From Mycogone perniciosa (Eukaryota; Ascomycota; Sordariomycetes; Hypocreales; Hypocreaceae): 64,000 bases of DNA. Position 1 is the first letter of the stretch. Each line of letters opens with the position of its first letter. Below, in pieces: positions 44,138 through 54,798 of the stretch. The translations under genes and the position numbers were made by a program. Location: positions 186,001-250,000 of the forward strand of contig JAOALB010000027.1 in NCBI GenBank assembly GCA_025331125.1. Direction: 5' to 3'. The notes under the pieces are model-generated. The model had not been told where the DNA came from. It did not search any database and saw only the letters and a list, made by a program, of their open reading frames with translations.

Positions 44138-46996
44138 TCAGGTTGCTGCTCCGTGTTTGTTCGATTTCCAAAACTGCATCATTCGACCGAGCCGCTTGGT
44201 CTTGCTGCTTTTCGGCCTCCTTGACTCCGGCTCATTGTCTAGAGTTACTTCCGTGGAAAGCTTGCTCCTCTCCCCGTGCGCGCTGCTAATGAGCCGACTT
44301 AGGCTTACCAAGCTTGATCGCCTGCGTCCGAATGCTGCCGAAGACACAGATACAGGACGTTGATCGCGATAAGCTGACGGACGGGGTCGAGGTATCGGGA
44401 CAAAAGAGCTCTCGCGGGTCATTGTAGAAGTACTCGATGTGAGGGAGGGAATGTCATAGTCGATCGAGATCCTAACTTCAGGCCCTGGTTCTCCCATGAG
44501 CAGTGACTGAAAGCTATCATCAGTGACAGACGAAGGTGCGGTAGATATGCGCTGAGCATCCATGGACATAGGCGATCTCGGGGACGGGTGAGAAGAAGAA
44601 TGAGTGGTTGAGTATGGGCTAAGAGGTATCGCAGCCCCGTTGGGAAGATTCAATGAGCAATCCTCGACGACTGGGAGGTCATTGTTGCCAGGAGGTTGTC
44701 TGGGGGATGGCGCCCCCGAATCAACCGAGACTCTGGGACCTTGGAATAGTTTCGGCGCACGGAAAGTTGCTGTAGGCTCTTCCGCAATGACTTCTTCTTG
44801 GAGAGAGGCTTTAGAGGACTCAGCACGTATTGAATGAATGCTGGATGGATCTCGGTCGCTTAGCCCAGAGCTTCGTCGTCGGACTTTCTGAAGTGGCATT
44901 TCCTGTGTATCGAGAAGAGAATTACTCGGTGGTAGAGTAACAGCTGGAGGTGTAATTTCACCGTCGGACTCTTCAGTTTCTTCAGCTTTGGATTGACGTC
45001 GTCCATCTTTCTGCTCGTCATCTTCCTCATCCTCCTCGAAAACGTCGGCCATAGTTGAACTACTACCGAACCGATGAATGGCAGATCGTCCGGGATCGAA
45101 GGGTGGCAGGTCAGGAGCGGACTCAGCTCGTCGATGATAGTGCATGCCTGGGCCACTGAATCCTTTCAGTCCCTGTGCGCTGTGGAGTCGTCGTTTGCCG
45201 GAATTGCCGGCAGCCCGTTGAGCTGCCTCCCATTCGGGGTTGTAAGACAGCGGAGTATTGAAAGGACCGAGAGCGGCGTCCAAATCAATCATGGGATAGG
45301 CTGTGTCGTCTGCTGATCGTCGTGATGATTCGGTTTGTTTTGGTGGGGTCGGAGATTCACTAATTGTGACTACAGGTGTGGTCACTTCAAACTCCCCAGT
45401 CTCGGTTTCTGAAGGTTCAGGTTCGTCCTCGTCTTCATCATCGTGATGGGATACAGAGGCAGGAGGCGTTGGGGGGCGCACAATACCTGGCTTGGCTCGC
45501 TTCTTGTGGCCCTTGGGTTTCAGAGGCAAGATGGAACCTGCCCAACCTTTGACCCTCTTCTTCTTGCTGTCTTTTTTCCCATTCTTCTTGTTTTTTCCCG
45601 CGGTCCCTTCTGAAGCATCGGCTGATGAGACTGATGCATGGTCAGAACAGGAACCAGCGTCCATAGCTCTTGGGGTAGAGTCTGATGAGCTGGAGCTCGC
45701 CGGGCGTCCTTTGGTTGGAGATCCCGAACCAGTGAAGGGATCGAGGCCGAAAAACGACCAGCGTTTGGATGATTTCGCTGGGCTTGACGTTGCTGGATTA
45801 CTAGGAGGTACTTCAGCGACATCAAGAAGAGTAGAAAGGGAATTCCGACGTCGTGGTGAAGTTGACTGTCTGTTGATGGCCTGAGGCTCCGTTGCGCGTT
45901 CCAGAATGGCACCAGCTGTGCTTGGTCGAGAATCCATAACCTCGCTCGTGGGTGTACGTGATAATGGAGCAGGGCTATCTCGTCCACCATGGGATGTAGC
46001 TGACACAACAGAGGAGATGCTGTCTGAAACATAGTGGCCTGGTCGTGCCGTTGTAGTGCTGGAAGTATCGTTGGAGACTAACGAGAGTGGCCTGGGTATG
46101 AACTCCAAGGTATCAGAGAATCCAACACGGGCTCGTGGCACTGGCCTGGTCTGTTTTGCATTTGGCTCAACAACGGGCACTGCTGGAACAGTATCGGTCT
46201 CGCTGGTGTTCTTCTCGGGTTCCAAAGGTTGCACTGGTTCTGGCAGCGAGATTATAGCCTGGGTTTCATCCGAATTTAGCGGTAGGAGGCCGTTGTTTCG
46301 CTCGAATCCAGTAGGACTGTTCGGAGCACTGTTGCCTTTGGGCAAAAGATCCTCGAGTGGAGGCGGAGGTATAATTGGCAAGTCATTTGTAGAAATCGCA
46401 CCAGACATGCCACGACGATGACCTCTGCGTGGAGGTGGAGGCTGGAGCATTGGAGATGCAAAGCCACTTTCCAGTTTTGTCGGACTGGTGCTCATAACCG
46501 CGATAGAACTTCCCTCGCGAATGCGACCACCAACAAACTCACTTCCACCCCTTCGATGTCCATGGCCAAGTGGTCGGGCAGCGGATAGAATAGTCCGCGG
46601 CGAATTTGGCGTGATTGGAGGACTGAGAAGCGAATGGGGATCGGGAGGAAGAGAGGCGCCGGGGTTAAAGCTGAAGTCAGGAAGTGCCGCATGTCTCGGG
46701 ATTCTATCGGTAGTTTCCACAGCCAGGCTGAAGGATCTAGTATGAGTTTCAATAGCTGACAAGGGACGACGCCGCCTTGGTGCCGGAGCAAAGGAAGGCG
46801 TCATTGAAGATGGCGAAGATGGCGACGCGGGGAACACGAAGTGAGGATTCGGTGGTGGCAGGGCGTCGATGGCAGGGACAGATCCATGGGCCAAGGAAAC
46901 GGGCTTCGCGTTCTCCAACGAAGCCAGAAAATCTGCTGTGCGCTGCATCGATGAGGCACCCACGGCCTGCTCGGGGCTGTAGAATGCAGTTGCCAT
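44138..46996 (-). CDS. Large Ser/Pro-rich disordered protein with HxRxxS sites
   Basis: Single-exon 952-residue protein, mostly disordered and rich in Ser, Pro, Arg and Glu. Similar fungal proteins are often labelled 'cell wall proline-rich protein', but there is no signal peptide or membrane span here, so a cell-wall location is not supported. Instead I see recurring kinase-site-like motifs HxRxxS: HTRSFS (85-90), HRRGGS (147-152), HRRGMS (193-198) and HRRAES (621-626), which fit the NDR/LATS kinase consensus. Basic Lys-rich block at about 485-510 (KKNGKKDSKKKRVKGW). The C-terminus, RLGRMMQFWKSNKHGAAT, is conserved-looking and amphipathic. A signalling or polarity scaffold is plausible but unproven. 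Confidence 0.82.
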   Translation of the reverse strand: MATAFYSPEQAVGASSMQRTADFLASLENAKPVSLAHGSVPAIDALPPPNPHFVFPASPSSPSSMTPSFAPAPRRRRPLSAIETHTRSFSLAVETTDRIPRHAALPDFSFNPGASLPPDPHSLLSPPITPNSPRTILSAARPLGHGHRRGGSEFVGGRIREGSSIAVMSTSPTKLESGFASPMLQPPPPRRGHRRGMSGAISTNDLPIIPPPPLEDLLPKGNSAPNSPTGFERNNGLLPLNSDETQAIISLPEPVQPLEPEKNTSETDTVPAVPVVEPNAKQTRPVPRARVGFSDTLEFIPRPLSLVSNDTSSTTTARPGHYVSDSISSVVSATSHGGRDSPAPLSRTPTSEVMDSRPSTAGAILERATEPQAINRQSTSPRRRNSLSTLLDVAEVPPSNPATSSPAKSSKRWSFFGLDPFTGSGSPTKGRPASSSSSDSTPRAMDAGSCSDHASVSSADASEGTAGKNKKNGKKDSKKKRVKGWAGSILPLKPKGHKKRAKPGIVRPPTPPASVSHHDDEDEDEPEPSETETGEFEVTTPVVTISESPTPPKQTESSRRSADDTAYPMIDLDAALGPFNTPLSYNPEWEAAQRAAGNSGKRRLHSAQGLKGFSGPGMHYHRRAESAPDLPPFDPGRSAIHRFGSSSTMADVFEEDEEDDEQKDGRRQSKAEETEESDGEITPPAVTLPPSNSLLDTQEMPLQKVRRRSSGLSDRDPSSIHSIRAESSKASLQEEVIAEEPTATFRAPKLFQGPRVSVDSGAPSPRQPPGNNDLPVVEDCSLNLPNGAAIPLSPYSTTHSSSHPSPRSPMSMDAQRISTAPSSVTDDSFQSLLMGEPGPEVRISIDYDIPSLTSSTSTMTRESSFVPIPRPRPSAYRDQRPVSVSSAAFGRRRSSLVSLSRLISSAHGERSKLSTEVTLDNEPESRRPKSSKTKRLGRMMQFWKSNKHGAAT

Positions 46997-48033
46997 CTTT
47001 CCTCCAGCCGCGATGCGGCAACAGAATCGATGGGCAACTAGAGGGTTTGATGGACCATAGGAAGCACGAGATGGCGGCTTGGTGGAGGGCTTTTCGGTCG
47101 CTGGCTATCTCTTTGGGCTATTTGCTGCTTCACTTCGATGGTAATAGCGACGCGGTAGTAAGTTGGAAAAAATGCTGCTTGATTAAATCTGAGTCTGCAC
47201 GACGATCAGTAGGTGGTTGCAGGTTGGATCCCGACAACTCGGACGATGCGTACCGACGTGGTAACGAAGGCTCGTATGTGGAAGAAGGACTTGTTGACGG
47301 AAATGCAAATACAATGCTGAACAAGCCGGGTCAAAACTGAGGCAAACAAATGAGTGGACGGCCAAAACCAGCGACGACTCGTGTCAAGGAGTGCAGCTGG
47401 AATCGCACCAAGAGGCGGATTTGGGTTGACGCGCGGAGGCGGCGAGGATGGAGGGAATGGAGGAGAGAAAGTGAGAAGAAAGAGGAGAGGGGGACGGAGG
47501 CGAAGAGCAGGGCAACGAAAGTCGGGAGGGTACGGAGTCAAAGTACCAGTACGTGGGAGTCCTCCAGCGTTAGGCCGTGCTCTGTCTCTTTGTATGGACA
47601 ACGAGCGACTGCTGGGGCGGCCCTGATTGTGTGGTGCCTGTCGCCTGCCAGGTACGGGGTACTAACGCAGAAGGTTTCCGCTAGTGAATGTTTCCTCGAC
47701 TCTGCGCCCTGGGGGCGGCACGCAGGCACTGTGGGCGCCAGGAACACACCTTTTGCGACAGCTGCCGTGGCGCTCTGTTGGCCACCGTCAGCACGCCGGC
47801 AGGTCTCCTGCAGCGGCCACGACCACTGAGGCTGCACCCCATCCACACAGTGCTGCAAGCACTAGCGATGATACGGACAAACGTGAGGTTGCCCAGGAAC
47901 CCCCGGGTTGGGGTTGGGTCCCTGGCAGCCGACCTGGGCGGTGCATCCCTGCTGGCGGCTTCTGATTCGTCTGGCGCTGCTATTGGCGGAGATGCAGGGC
48001 TGGGGACCCCCTGCATCAACTAACATCCTATCC

Positions 48034-48848
48034 TACTCCGTACAGAAGTACGAGTACTCTGCACATTGGCACAAAGGTCGCATACACTCGAGAAGGCAGA
48101 GCGCAACCTCTCACACACACCAAAGTCCTGGCGGCCTGACTTGGATTTCCGCCCTCGCACGCGCATCCGTCGATGTCGATACGAGTGTGCGGGTTACTTG
48201 GTAGGGACCAGGATGTGCATACTCTGTACATATGTATGTAGGTACGAAGTACGGAGTACGCACACAACTACATGCATAGCTCTGCATCTCGCAATGCGGG
48301 CGCCAGGGCAACAAAGGACGAAGATGCCAGAAATCACGATTGTCGCGAGGTCAACAACGATTCGTACCTGTAGTTTGACGCCTACCTAGGCAAATATCTA
48401 GCACAGTCCCCCACGTAGCATTGATCAAAACCCAAATCCAACTATTATACGGAGTAGTAGTCCTCCGTATTACTCCGTACTCCGTACAGGTAACAAACTT
48501 GCAAGTAAACAACAATTTGGCGGTATTGCTGAGGCCTGGGCACACGCGATGTAAGCAGATTTGAAGTCACATTGATCTGGTTGGCTGCAGCAGCGGCACT
48601 CTAATTGCCTTCAATGCGGGTTACTGACACTAGTAGTGAATAATGCCTGGAGATGTGCTCGTAGGTGGTATTAGTACTCCGTACTACTAATTTTGAAGAA
48701 GACATCATCATCAGGTACTGCGTACTGTGTACGCTCCATATCATTAGCGCAATCTTGGACCGGCCTCCCACGAGTCCATCAGAGACATGAGGTCTGAGAT
48801 AGAAGGTCGTACGAACCACGATGCACCAATGGGGCGCGTACGGAGTAT
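48034..48848. repeat. Dense TACGGAGTA / TACTCCGTA motif cluster
   Basis: Exact 9-mers at 48034, 48250, 48449, 48472, 48479, 48675 and 48839, within about 800 bp. Two of them (48472 and 48479) overlap in tandem. Confidence 0.85.
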
Positions 48849-50021
48849 GGAGCACCATTTTAACTGGGTGAATTCCCTTCTCCCTTTCTTGTTTCGGCCT
48901 TTACCTCTGAATAAGGTCAATGATACTCCGTGGAGAGTACTCTGCGTATCCTTAGGGAGTGTACCTGTTGTTGCTCGCACCAAATTGAACCTCAGTGTGA
49001 TTACGACTTGTATGTACAGTCGAAAGCAGGGTCTTGAGACTAATCAGCGCGATCGCATATCCACAGTGCTTTTTCGCCTGCGCGAGAGAGTGGAGACGGT
49101 GCAGGGGTTATGAATAACCAAAAGTCACTTTTACATCCATGGATACTCCATACAGCACATGTCCCCCATCTTAACTACTACCCGCATCACAACCCCAGGC
49201 TAATAAGGCACTCGCTCTAGCCACAGATGGTTGAGGCTTTGTTTGGGGCTTCTCATCCGAGTTCCTTCTTGCCTGCAATCTGCTCCTGTTCGGGAAATGG
49301 AAATGGGTTGCCCAGCTCACAACGGGCAACCCGGGCTTAGGTGGCGACGGTACTAATACGAGTAAATTGGCCGGATCCTTTTGATACTAGCTCTACTTCG
49401 TAGGCGGCCCTTCAATGTTTCATGTCCTTGTTCTGTTCTGCGGCCAAAGGGCGACGGCGCCTCTCCCGCGAGCGAGCGCTCGTCTCTGTCCAGTGAACAC
49501 TGGCAGACGGCCGCTGCCAATGTCCTGCTGACTGGCTTTGACCAAGGAATCCTGGATTTTCCCGAAGCCCGACGATAAAGCGCCCGTTGTTGCGGCGATC
49601 TAGTGCAAAGTGTCATCCTGGGTTCCTTTGGTTGTGTTTTCGTCATCATCACTCTGGTTAACTTGCAAGGGGCAAGGCTGCTGGAGTCTCCACTACTCGT
49701 ACATGTCAAGGGGTCGTAACATCGAGGTTCACCGTCTCCACAGGCACTCCGTAGAGACTGAGCAATTTCTCTTCGGGATGTTGATGAGAGCTGATGAGAT
49801 TGTCATCAGCCGTCCTGTAGAGATCATGTAGCAAGTACAAATAGCATGTATGATCCTCCAATTGCATATGCACCAGTACAAATTGCAACATGCATGCGCT
49901 TCATACGGCGGCTCCATTAGAACATCCGTTCGGTGTACATATCTTTGCTCGAGCCAGTGGCAATTAGAACGGTCTCAGCCTCGTTTGATGGCGACAAGCA
50001 TCTCGTCTCCTTGAATGTACA

Positions 50022-50062
50022 TACGGAGTACTCCGTACGCGTACCAACTACTTCGTACTTCG
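50022..50062. repeat. 16-bp perfect palindrome TACGGAGTACTCCGTA with TACTTCGTA copies
   Basis: A full palindrome at 50022-50037 is flanked by GTACAT and GCGTAC and followed by two TACTTCGTA-type copies at about 50048-50064. It is the cleanest full-length member of the family in the window. Confidence 0.85.
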
Positions 50063-51088
50063 TATGTTGCCCGAAATATGAAGTACGACAATTAAAACGT
50101 TTCATTCAGATCTGAACTCTGGACTCTTTTGTGCCGCGAGAGCGCGGTAAAAATAAACATGTCCAAGACAACGAACGTCATCGCGGACACGGGCCCCGGA
50201 GTACAATGACTGGAATCAAGGGTGCCTGCAGTAACCGAGTACGTTGAGTACTATGTACTGCTTTTTCCGTACGAAATAGATACATACGATCAACTACTTC
50301 GTACAAATCATCATGAGATCCGATAGGGGTTGGATCCGTGGCATTTTGGCTCAACAGCCTGCATCTTTGACGTGGCATGGGGCTGGCTTCTCACTCACCG
50401 ATTGCCTGATGGATGCGTACTACCAAGTACATATCGCTGTCAATGCCTCATTAGGTATCCAGGCTGTCCACCCACAAAAGGACAACACAGAGCAGAGGAA
50501 TCAGGCTGCAGAGGCTCGTTTTTTCTGCATATTTTTGCACATACGAAGCACAGAGAACACATAACTACTCGTAGGTTGCGAGCGGAAATACTTGTTGAGG
50601 GTGTCAGCAGCTCGTATCCCCCATGTTAGCAATGAGAAAACAACAAAAGCGACAAGCTGACGCTCATCCATAGAGCTGACTCTTCCTCATTGATCGGCCA
50701 CAGGATTATTATTAGCATCATGTAAGATGAAGAACGCCCTCGACAAGGTTTATAGACACTGTTACTAGGTAGGCAGTAGAAGGTACGAAGGTACGAAGTA
50801 GTAGTGCCTTCAAATAGACGCGCCGGATTCTAGAAAGCATCGTCTCTCCTTAAGCCATCCGCGGGCTTCTTCAAGCGCTCCAGTGTGGGGGAAGATCCAC
50901 GACCCTGAAACTTGCGCCACAGTCGATATGGAACACCACCAGCCACAGCCCACACCGCCCTCGGTATCGTCCCCACCATGCATTGATTGTGCGGCAGAAA
51001 ATTTTAGATTCGTGGACCAGTGCGACAGGTGCAAGTTCACTATTCTCGAGCCTCTAGAATTCGATTCACCACGAGCTAGACCGGCAAT

Positions 51089-51566
51089 ATGTCTACGGCA
51101 GAACCATCGACCGAAAAGGCAGCTGAGAGGCCAACAAAGCCTCTTGGAATGCGCAAGAATGGTGCGCGCTCGCCGCCGCCGCAACAGCCAGTGAAATACT
51201 CGATTTACTGACCACCAACATAGGCAAGCAATGGCACTCGCTGAAGAAAGCTTTTCGCCCGACAGCGGGCTTGTCATCTTATGAGCAAAGAACCAAGGAA
51301 CGCGCTGCTTTGGCACAGATGAAAGCAAAAGAAAAAGAGATGAAGGAAGAGAAAGAGGAGGAGCGCAAGGTAGGCGGACTCATCTTGCGAGCAGACATTC
51401 TATTTCATACTTACAAGTTCCTCAGCGACGCATTGAAGCTATTAAAGAAAAGCGAGCCAAGAAGGAGGAGAATGAGAGATATGAGAAATTGGCCGAGAAA
51501 ATGCATCGAAAGCGTGTGGAGCGGTTGAAGCGCAAAGAGAAGCGGAACAAGCTGCTGAATTCTTGA
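51089..51566 (+). CDS. CGR1: rRNA-processing protein Cgr1
   Basis: Predicted 119-residue basic coiled-coil protein needed for 60S pre-rRNA processing in the nucleolus. Exons: 51089-51161, 51224-51369, 51426-51566 (introns of 62 and 56 nt). No single open frame shows it, because each exon is short. Spliced, it reads MSTAEPSTEKAAERPTKPLG then MRKNGKQWH at the first junction, GLSSYEQRTKERAALAQ in the middle exon, and ends KRVERLKRKEKRNKLLNS. That is the Cgr1 family layout and length (about 115-120). Codon phases agree at both junctions (phase 1, phase 0). The adjoining 50883-51194 frame overlaps the start in another frame and is not a gene. Confidence 0.95.
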
Positions 51567-52256
51567 TGCAGCAGAGCCTGCCGTTTCGATGAACAACATT
51601 CGTATTACGCTACCACAAGACACACACCGCCATGGCTATTGACACGAGGATTATGCATATTGGTGGTCTAGCTTTCGATCTTGCTGCAGGGCGTCAAGAT
51701 GATGGCTCAAAGACAAAGGCAGTGGTGACACGTCCCCTCACCGCCATCAGAGACTCTTTTTCGCGAAGGCATAAGCAGATTGTTTAAGCCATCTTGCATT
51801 GCATAAATTACCAATGGAATTGGACACGACGTACGGATGTGTACCTGCATCTCTGCACGCACGAGTATGTATAGTACACTTGGCACATATTTGCGTCACC
51901 AGGTTCAGAACATCCAGGGGAAAGAAATGTGGCGTCAGGGTGCCTATTTGGAATTCCTAAACGACTCATAAAAATGAAAAATAAAAATATTAAAACATGG
52001 CCTGAAACATCCCCATGGAAGCGACAAGTAGCGTTATTATGTCATTGCCTGAAGTTGGAGTAATGAAATAGTACTATGAAATTGAAGGGAGGCGAGACAA
52101 CTCTCAGCATGTGAGCCCTGTCGTCATTAGGCGGCTGGATGCCCCACACCGGGCTCTGGGGTTCCGCGGCTTATGCTGCCGACGCTCCTACGTATTTCCC
52201 TCTGCATCATTGGATATGCCTGCTCAAAGGAGGGTCAACCAGTCTAACCAGAGCCC
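51567..52256. other. Spacer between CGR1 and the coiled-coil membrane gene
   Basis: A 690-bp AT-rich stretch with no supported gene or repeat. Confidence 0.55.
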
Positions 52257-53343
52257 ATGTCGAGCCTACGACTAAACCCGCTGGAGTCGCCCACCACATC
52301 TCCATCTCGGTCTGGTGGGCGTCATCAGGTCAAACGATCACTCACAGAGCTGACCTCGCCGGGGAAGCTCTACCGTCACCACAGCCATCGTGGCGACCGA
52401 CAACAACAACAACACGATGACAAGACAGCCCAGCCCAATTCTTCATCGATGCAGGCACGCTATTCGCTTGACAACCCCCGATCTGAGGGGGCCACGCCTA
52501 TAATGAGTCCCGACCCGAGTCGACGGGCGAGTGTCTTGGTCCAGAGGGAAGGCGATGACAAGGCGGACTCTCGGGCCAACAAAGAGGAGATGCTCCCACG
52601 AGAGGAGACCTCTTTTAGCACAGAGTGAGTCGAGGAAGCAAGAGATGTTTTTTTCCTGCAATTGTCACTCGTGCTGACTGATCCTTGATAGTGACCTAAG
52701 ACAGTCTCTCCAGGAGCTCAACACCTTCGCCACGGTTACAACCCAACATCTGGACGAGACCTACTATGCGGTGCTGGAAAAGATGAGTGCACTACAAAAT
52801 ACTGTCATGGCCCTGAAAGATCTGGCAGAGTCATCACGCGACATTCAGGTTGGATTTGAGAGGGTTGCGCAGGAGCTCGAAATCGACATTACGAAACAAC
52901 TGAGGGCCGTCGGAAAGTTCGAGGGGCAACAGGGCACGATTGAGGCCTTGCAAGCACGGATACACCATGGCTGGGAGAAGATGGAGGCCCTGGCGGCTCG
53001 AGTTGACGTCGTCCAAGAGCGTGTGGAAGGCTGGGAACGGGCAGATAAGGCGTGGCGGGATAGAACACGCAAGAGGTTGAGGATTATATGGACATTTTTG
53101 TCCATATTGATCTTGCTGGTCATCATCCTTTCTATAACGGTCGACTACGGTTCTGAAGGCATTGTGCGCGGCGATTCAGAGGCCTACATAGGCCGGAGAA
53201 ACGAAACATCAGAATTCGAGCCACACAACCAAGTTAAGCATTCTCATCATGTGGCCAAGGATGATGGTGAAACCGACGAAGAGTTGGTCTGGGCGGCGGC
53301 ATTGGATGATGGTGAGCGACTACGAGTTTTTGACGAATTATAG
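52257..53343 (+). CDS. Coiled-coil protein with C-terminal membrane span, unknown function
   Basis: Predicted 339-residue protein. Exons: 52257-52624 and 52692-53343 (67-nt intron, GTGAGT donor, joining SFSTD to DLRQSLQEL). The N-terminal 120 residues are disordered, with Ser/Pro/Arg sites (RRHxx and SRRAS-like). The middle (about residues 125-245) is heptad-rich helical (ALQNTVMALKDLAESSRDI, ALQARIHHGWEKMEALAAR). One strong membrane span lies at about residues 253-272 (IIWTFLSILILLVIILSITV), followed by an acidic tail of about 65 residues. The layout suggests a membrane tether with a cytosolic coiled coil. I do not recognise the family. Confidence 0.8.
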
Positions 53344-54798
53344 CATCGATACTGGCTATCGGCATAGTCTCGATGACTCGTGAACGCGACCTTTGGCATA
53401 ACCCTTTGACAAGATTGCAAAGCTTTCCCGAACACCGGCGTCTGCATCTCCGAGTGATAATTGTTGGTGGCCAAGTCACTGGGGAAGTGTACTCTCAACT
53501 GCGCCCAGCTTCACAGCCACACTGCTCTGTGGAGCCAAGAAAGCCAAGAGATGGAGACGTGTTTCTGCTCATCTGGGCAGACCAATTAATTATTAGATTT
53601 TGCTACACCTTTGGGTGAAGAGCGAAGGCAAGTTACATATGAGCGCTTGGCCAAGAGTCTTGTGTGCAGCGCTGGCGCGTACGGCGACGTCAGAACCGAG
53701 GCTCAGAGTGAATTATATGAGTATAGATGCAACTTGCTGTGCGCCGGATATTGTCAGCCTGCTGAACGCATAGAGCGGTGAGGTAATTAGATCCACTTGC
53801 AATGTTATTTATCTGTAACGATTAATATCGCGAGATCAAGGCAGGGCGTTCGTCATGGTAGTGTTCATTAGCAGCGACTCACAAGTGTAGGAGCTATTGT
53901 GCATGATATGGCCGAATCATGATGGCCCGTTTTCAAGAAATAGTAATATTGGTAATACATACGCGTATCTCTAATTCTACAATACGATGTTGTTAGTCGT
54001 GAAGCTGAGTGCAGCTCTGTTATCTCTGTAACAAGGGAGAAGAAGGAAATGCCGGTTGGCTTTGGTGCAATGGCAGAGGAGGGAGTGAGGTTTGGTCATG
54101 GGTTTCTATCACCGATAGGTTGTATGATAAAGCCGAGATTTGGAATCAGCCTTGTTGCTACGCCCTTACATACTCGTAGACGTCTCTTTACTAGCATTGA
54201 AGTTATTCCCTTTAGATTCAAAGGCTCTAGCCCAGTCATATCAGGTGGCTTGGAGCCCATGTCATGCCAATCAAATCACCGCCTACGCGCTGCCGTCATC
54301 GGTGATCATGCACCTAACAGCATACATTAGTACGAGTATGGATGTATCTGAACTGCGCCCACGCGGGTCCCCCCATAGCATCCATGCAAAGGCGGCTGTG
54401 GTTGCTGGTGGATTGAGGCTTCTTCTAGCTGATGGTTTCTCGAGTGGCTTTTGAATCGCCGACGGGTCATCTTCTTCGACATAGAAGACTTTTACCTTCC
54501 CTTTCCTCAGCTGTCCTTGACCCCCTTTCTTTCCCTATTACTTCGTCTTTCTCTTGTCACGGTTGCAAGTGTGACGAGGATCTCTTATAAGTGGTTCGTT
54601 GAGACGATAGCTGCGCTACGGAGTGCTAGACAGCGCCAAGCTACCCCGCCAAAATACGTCAGGCTGCTACAATGCTGACCTAAGGTCCAGGAGAGCCAAC
54701 CTCGACAGTACACGAAAACCTCATCGTTCCGACTCTCCACGAGCGCTTTCATCTTCCTGGTCATACTCTCTGGAGAGAGTAGAAACATCACTCTCGCC
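53344..54798. other. Gene-free spacer, 1.45 kb
   Basis: No coding exon supported. The last 300 bp before 54799 are CT-rich and probably the promoter/5' UTR of the PX gene. One degenerate ACGGAGTGC copy is at about 54617. Confidence 0.5.

Larger units (their letters stand above)
46997..51088. other. Gene-poor 4.1 kb region rich in TACGGAGTA motifs
   Basis: The largest stretch without a supported gene. Frames at 47350-47829, 47688-48023 and 48787-49113 were read and show no family, no splice-consistent continuation and biased Arg/Trp/Cys composition. TACGGAGTA-family motifs are densest here, with nine exact copies between 48034 and 50037. Confidence 0.5.

Noticed and set aside
47350..48023. 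Overlapping plus-strand frames in the gene-poor island
   Set aside because: Composition is Arg/Trp/Gly/Cys-heavy as from random GC-rich DNA, with no domain and no consistent intron phases.
50883..51194. 103-codon frame with CxxC pairs (PPCIDCAAE..CDRCKF) that suggests a zinc protein
   Set aside because: It overlaps the first exon of CGR1 in another frame and runs into its intron. CGR1 is certain from sequence, and the zinc-like pairs lead nowhere.
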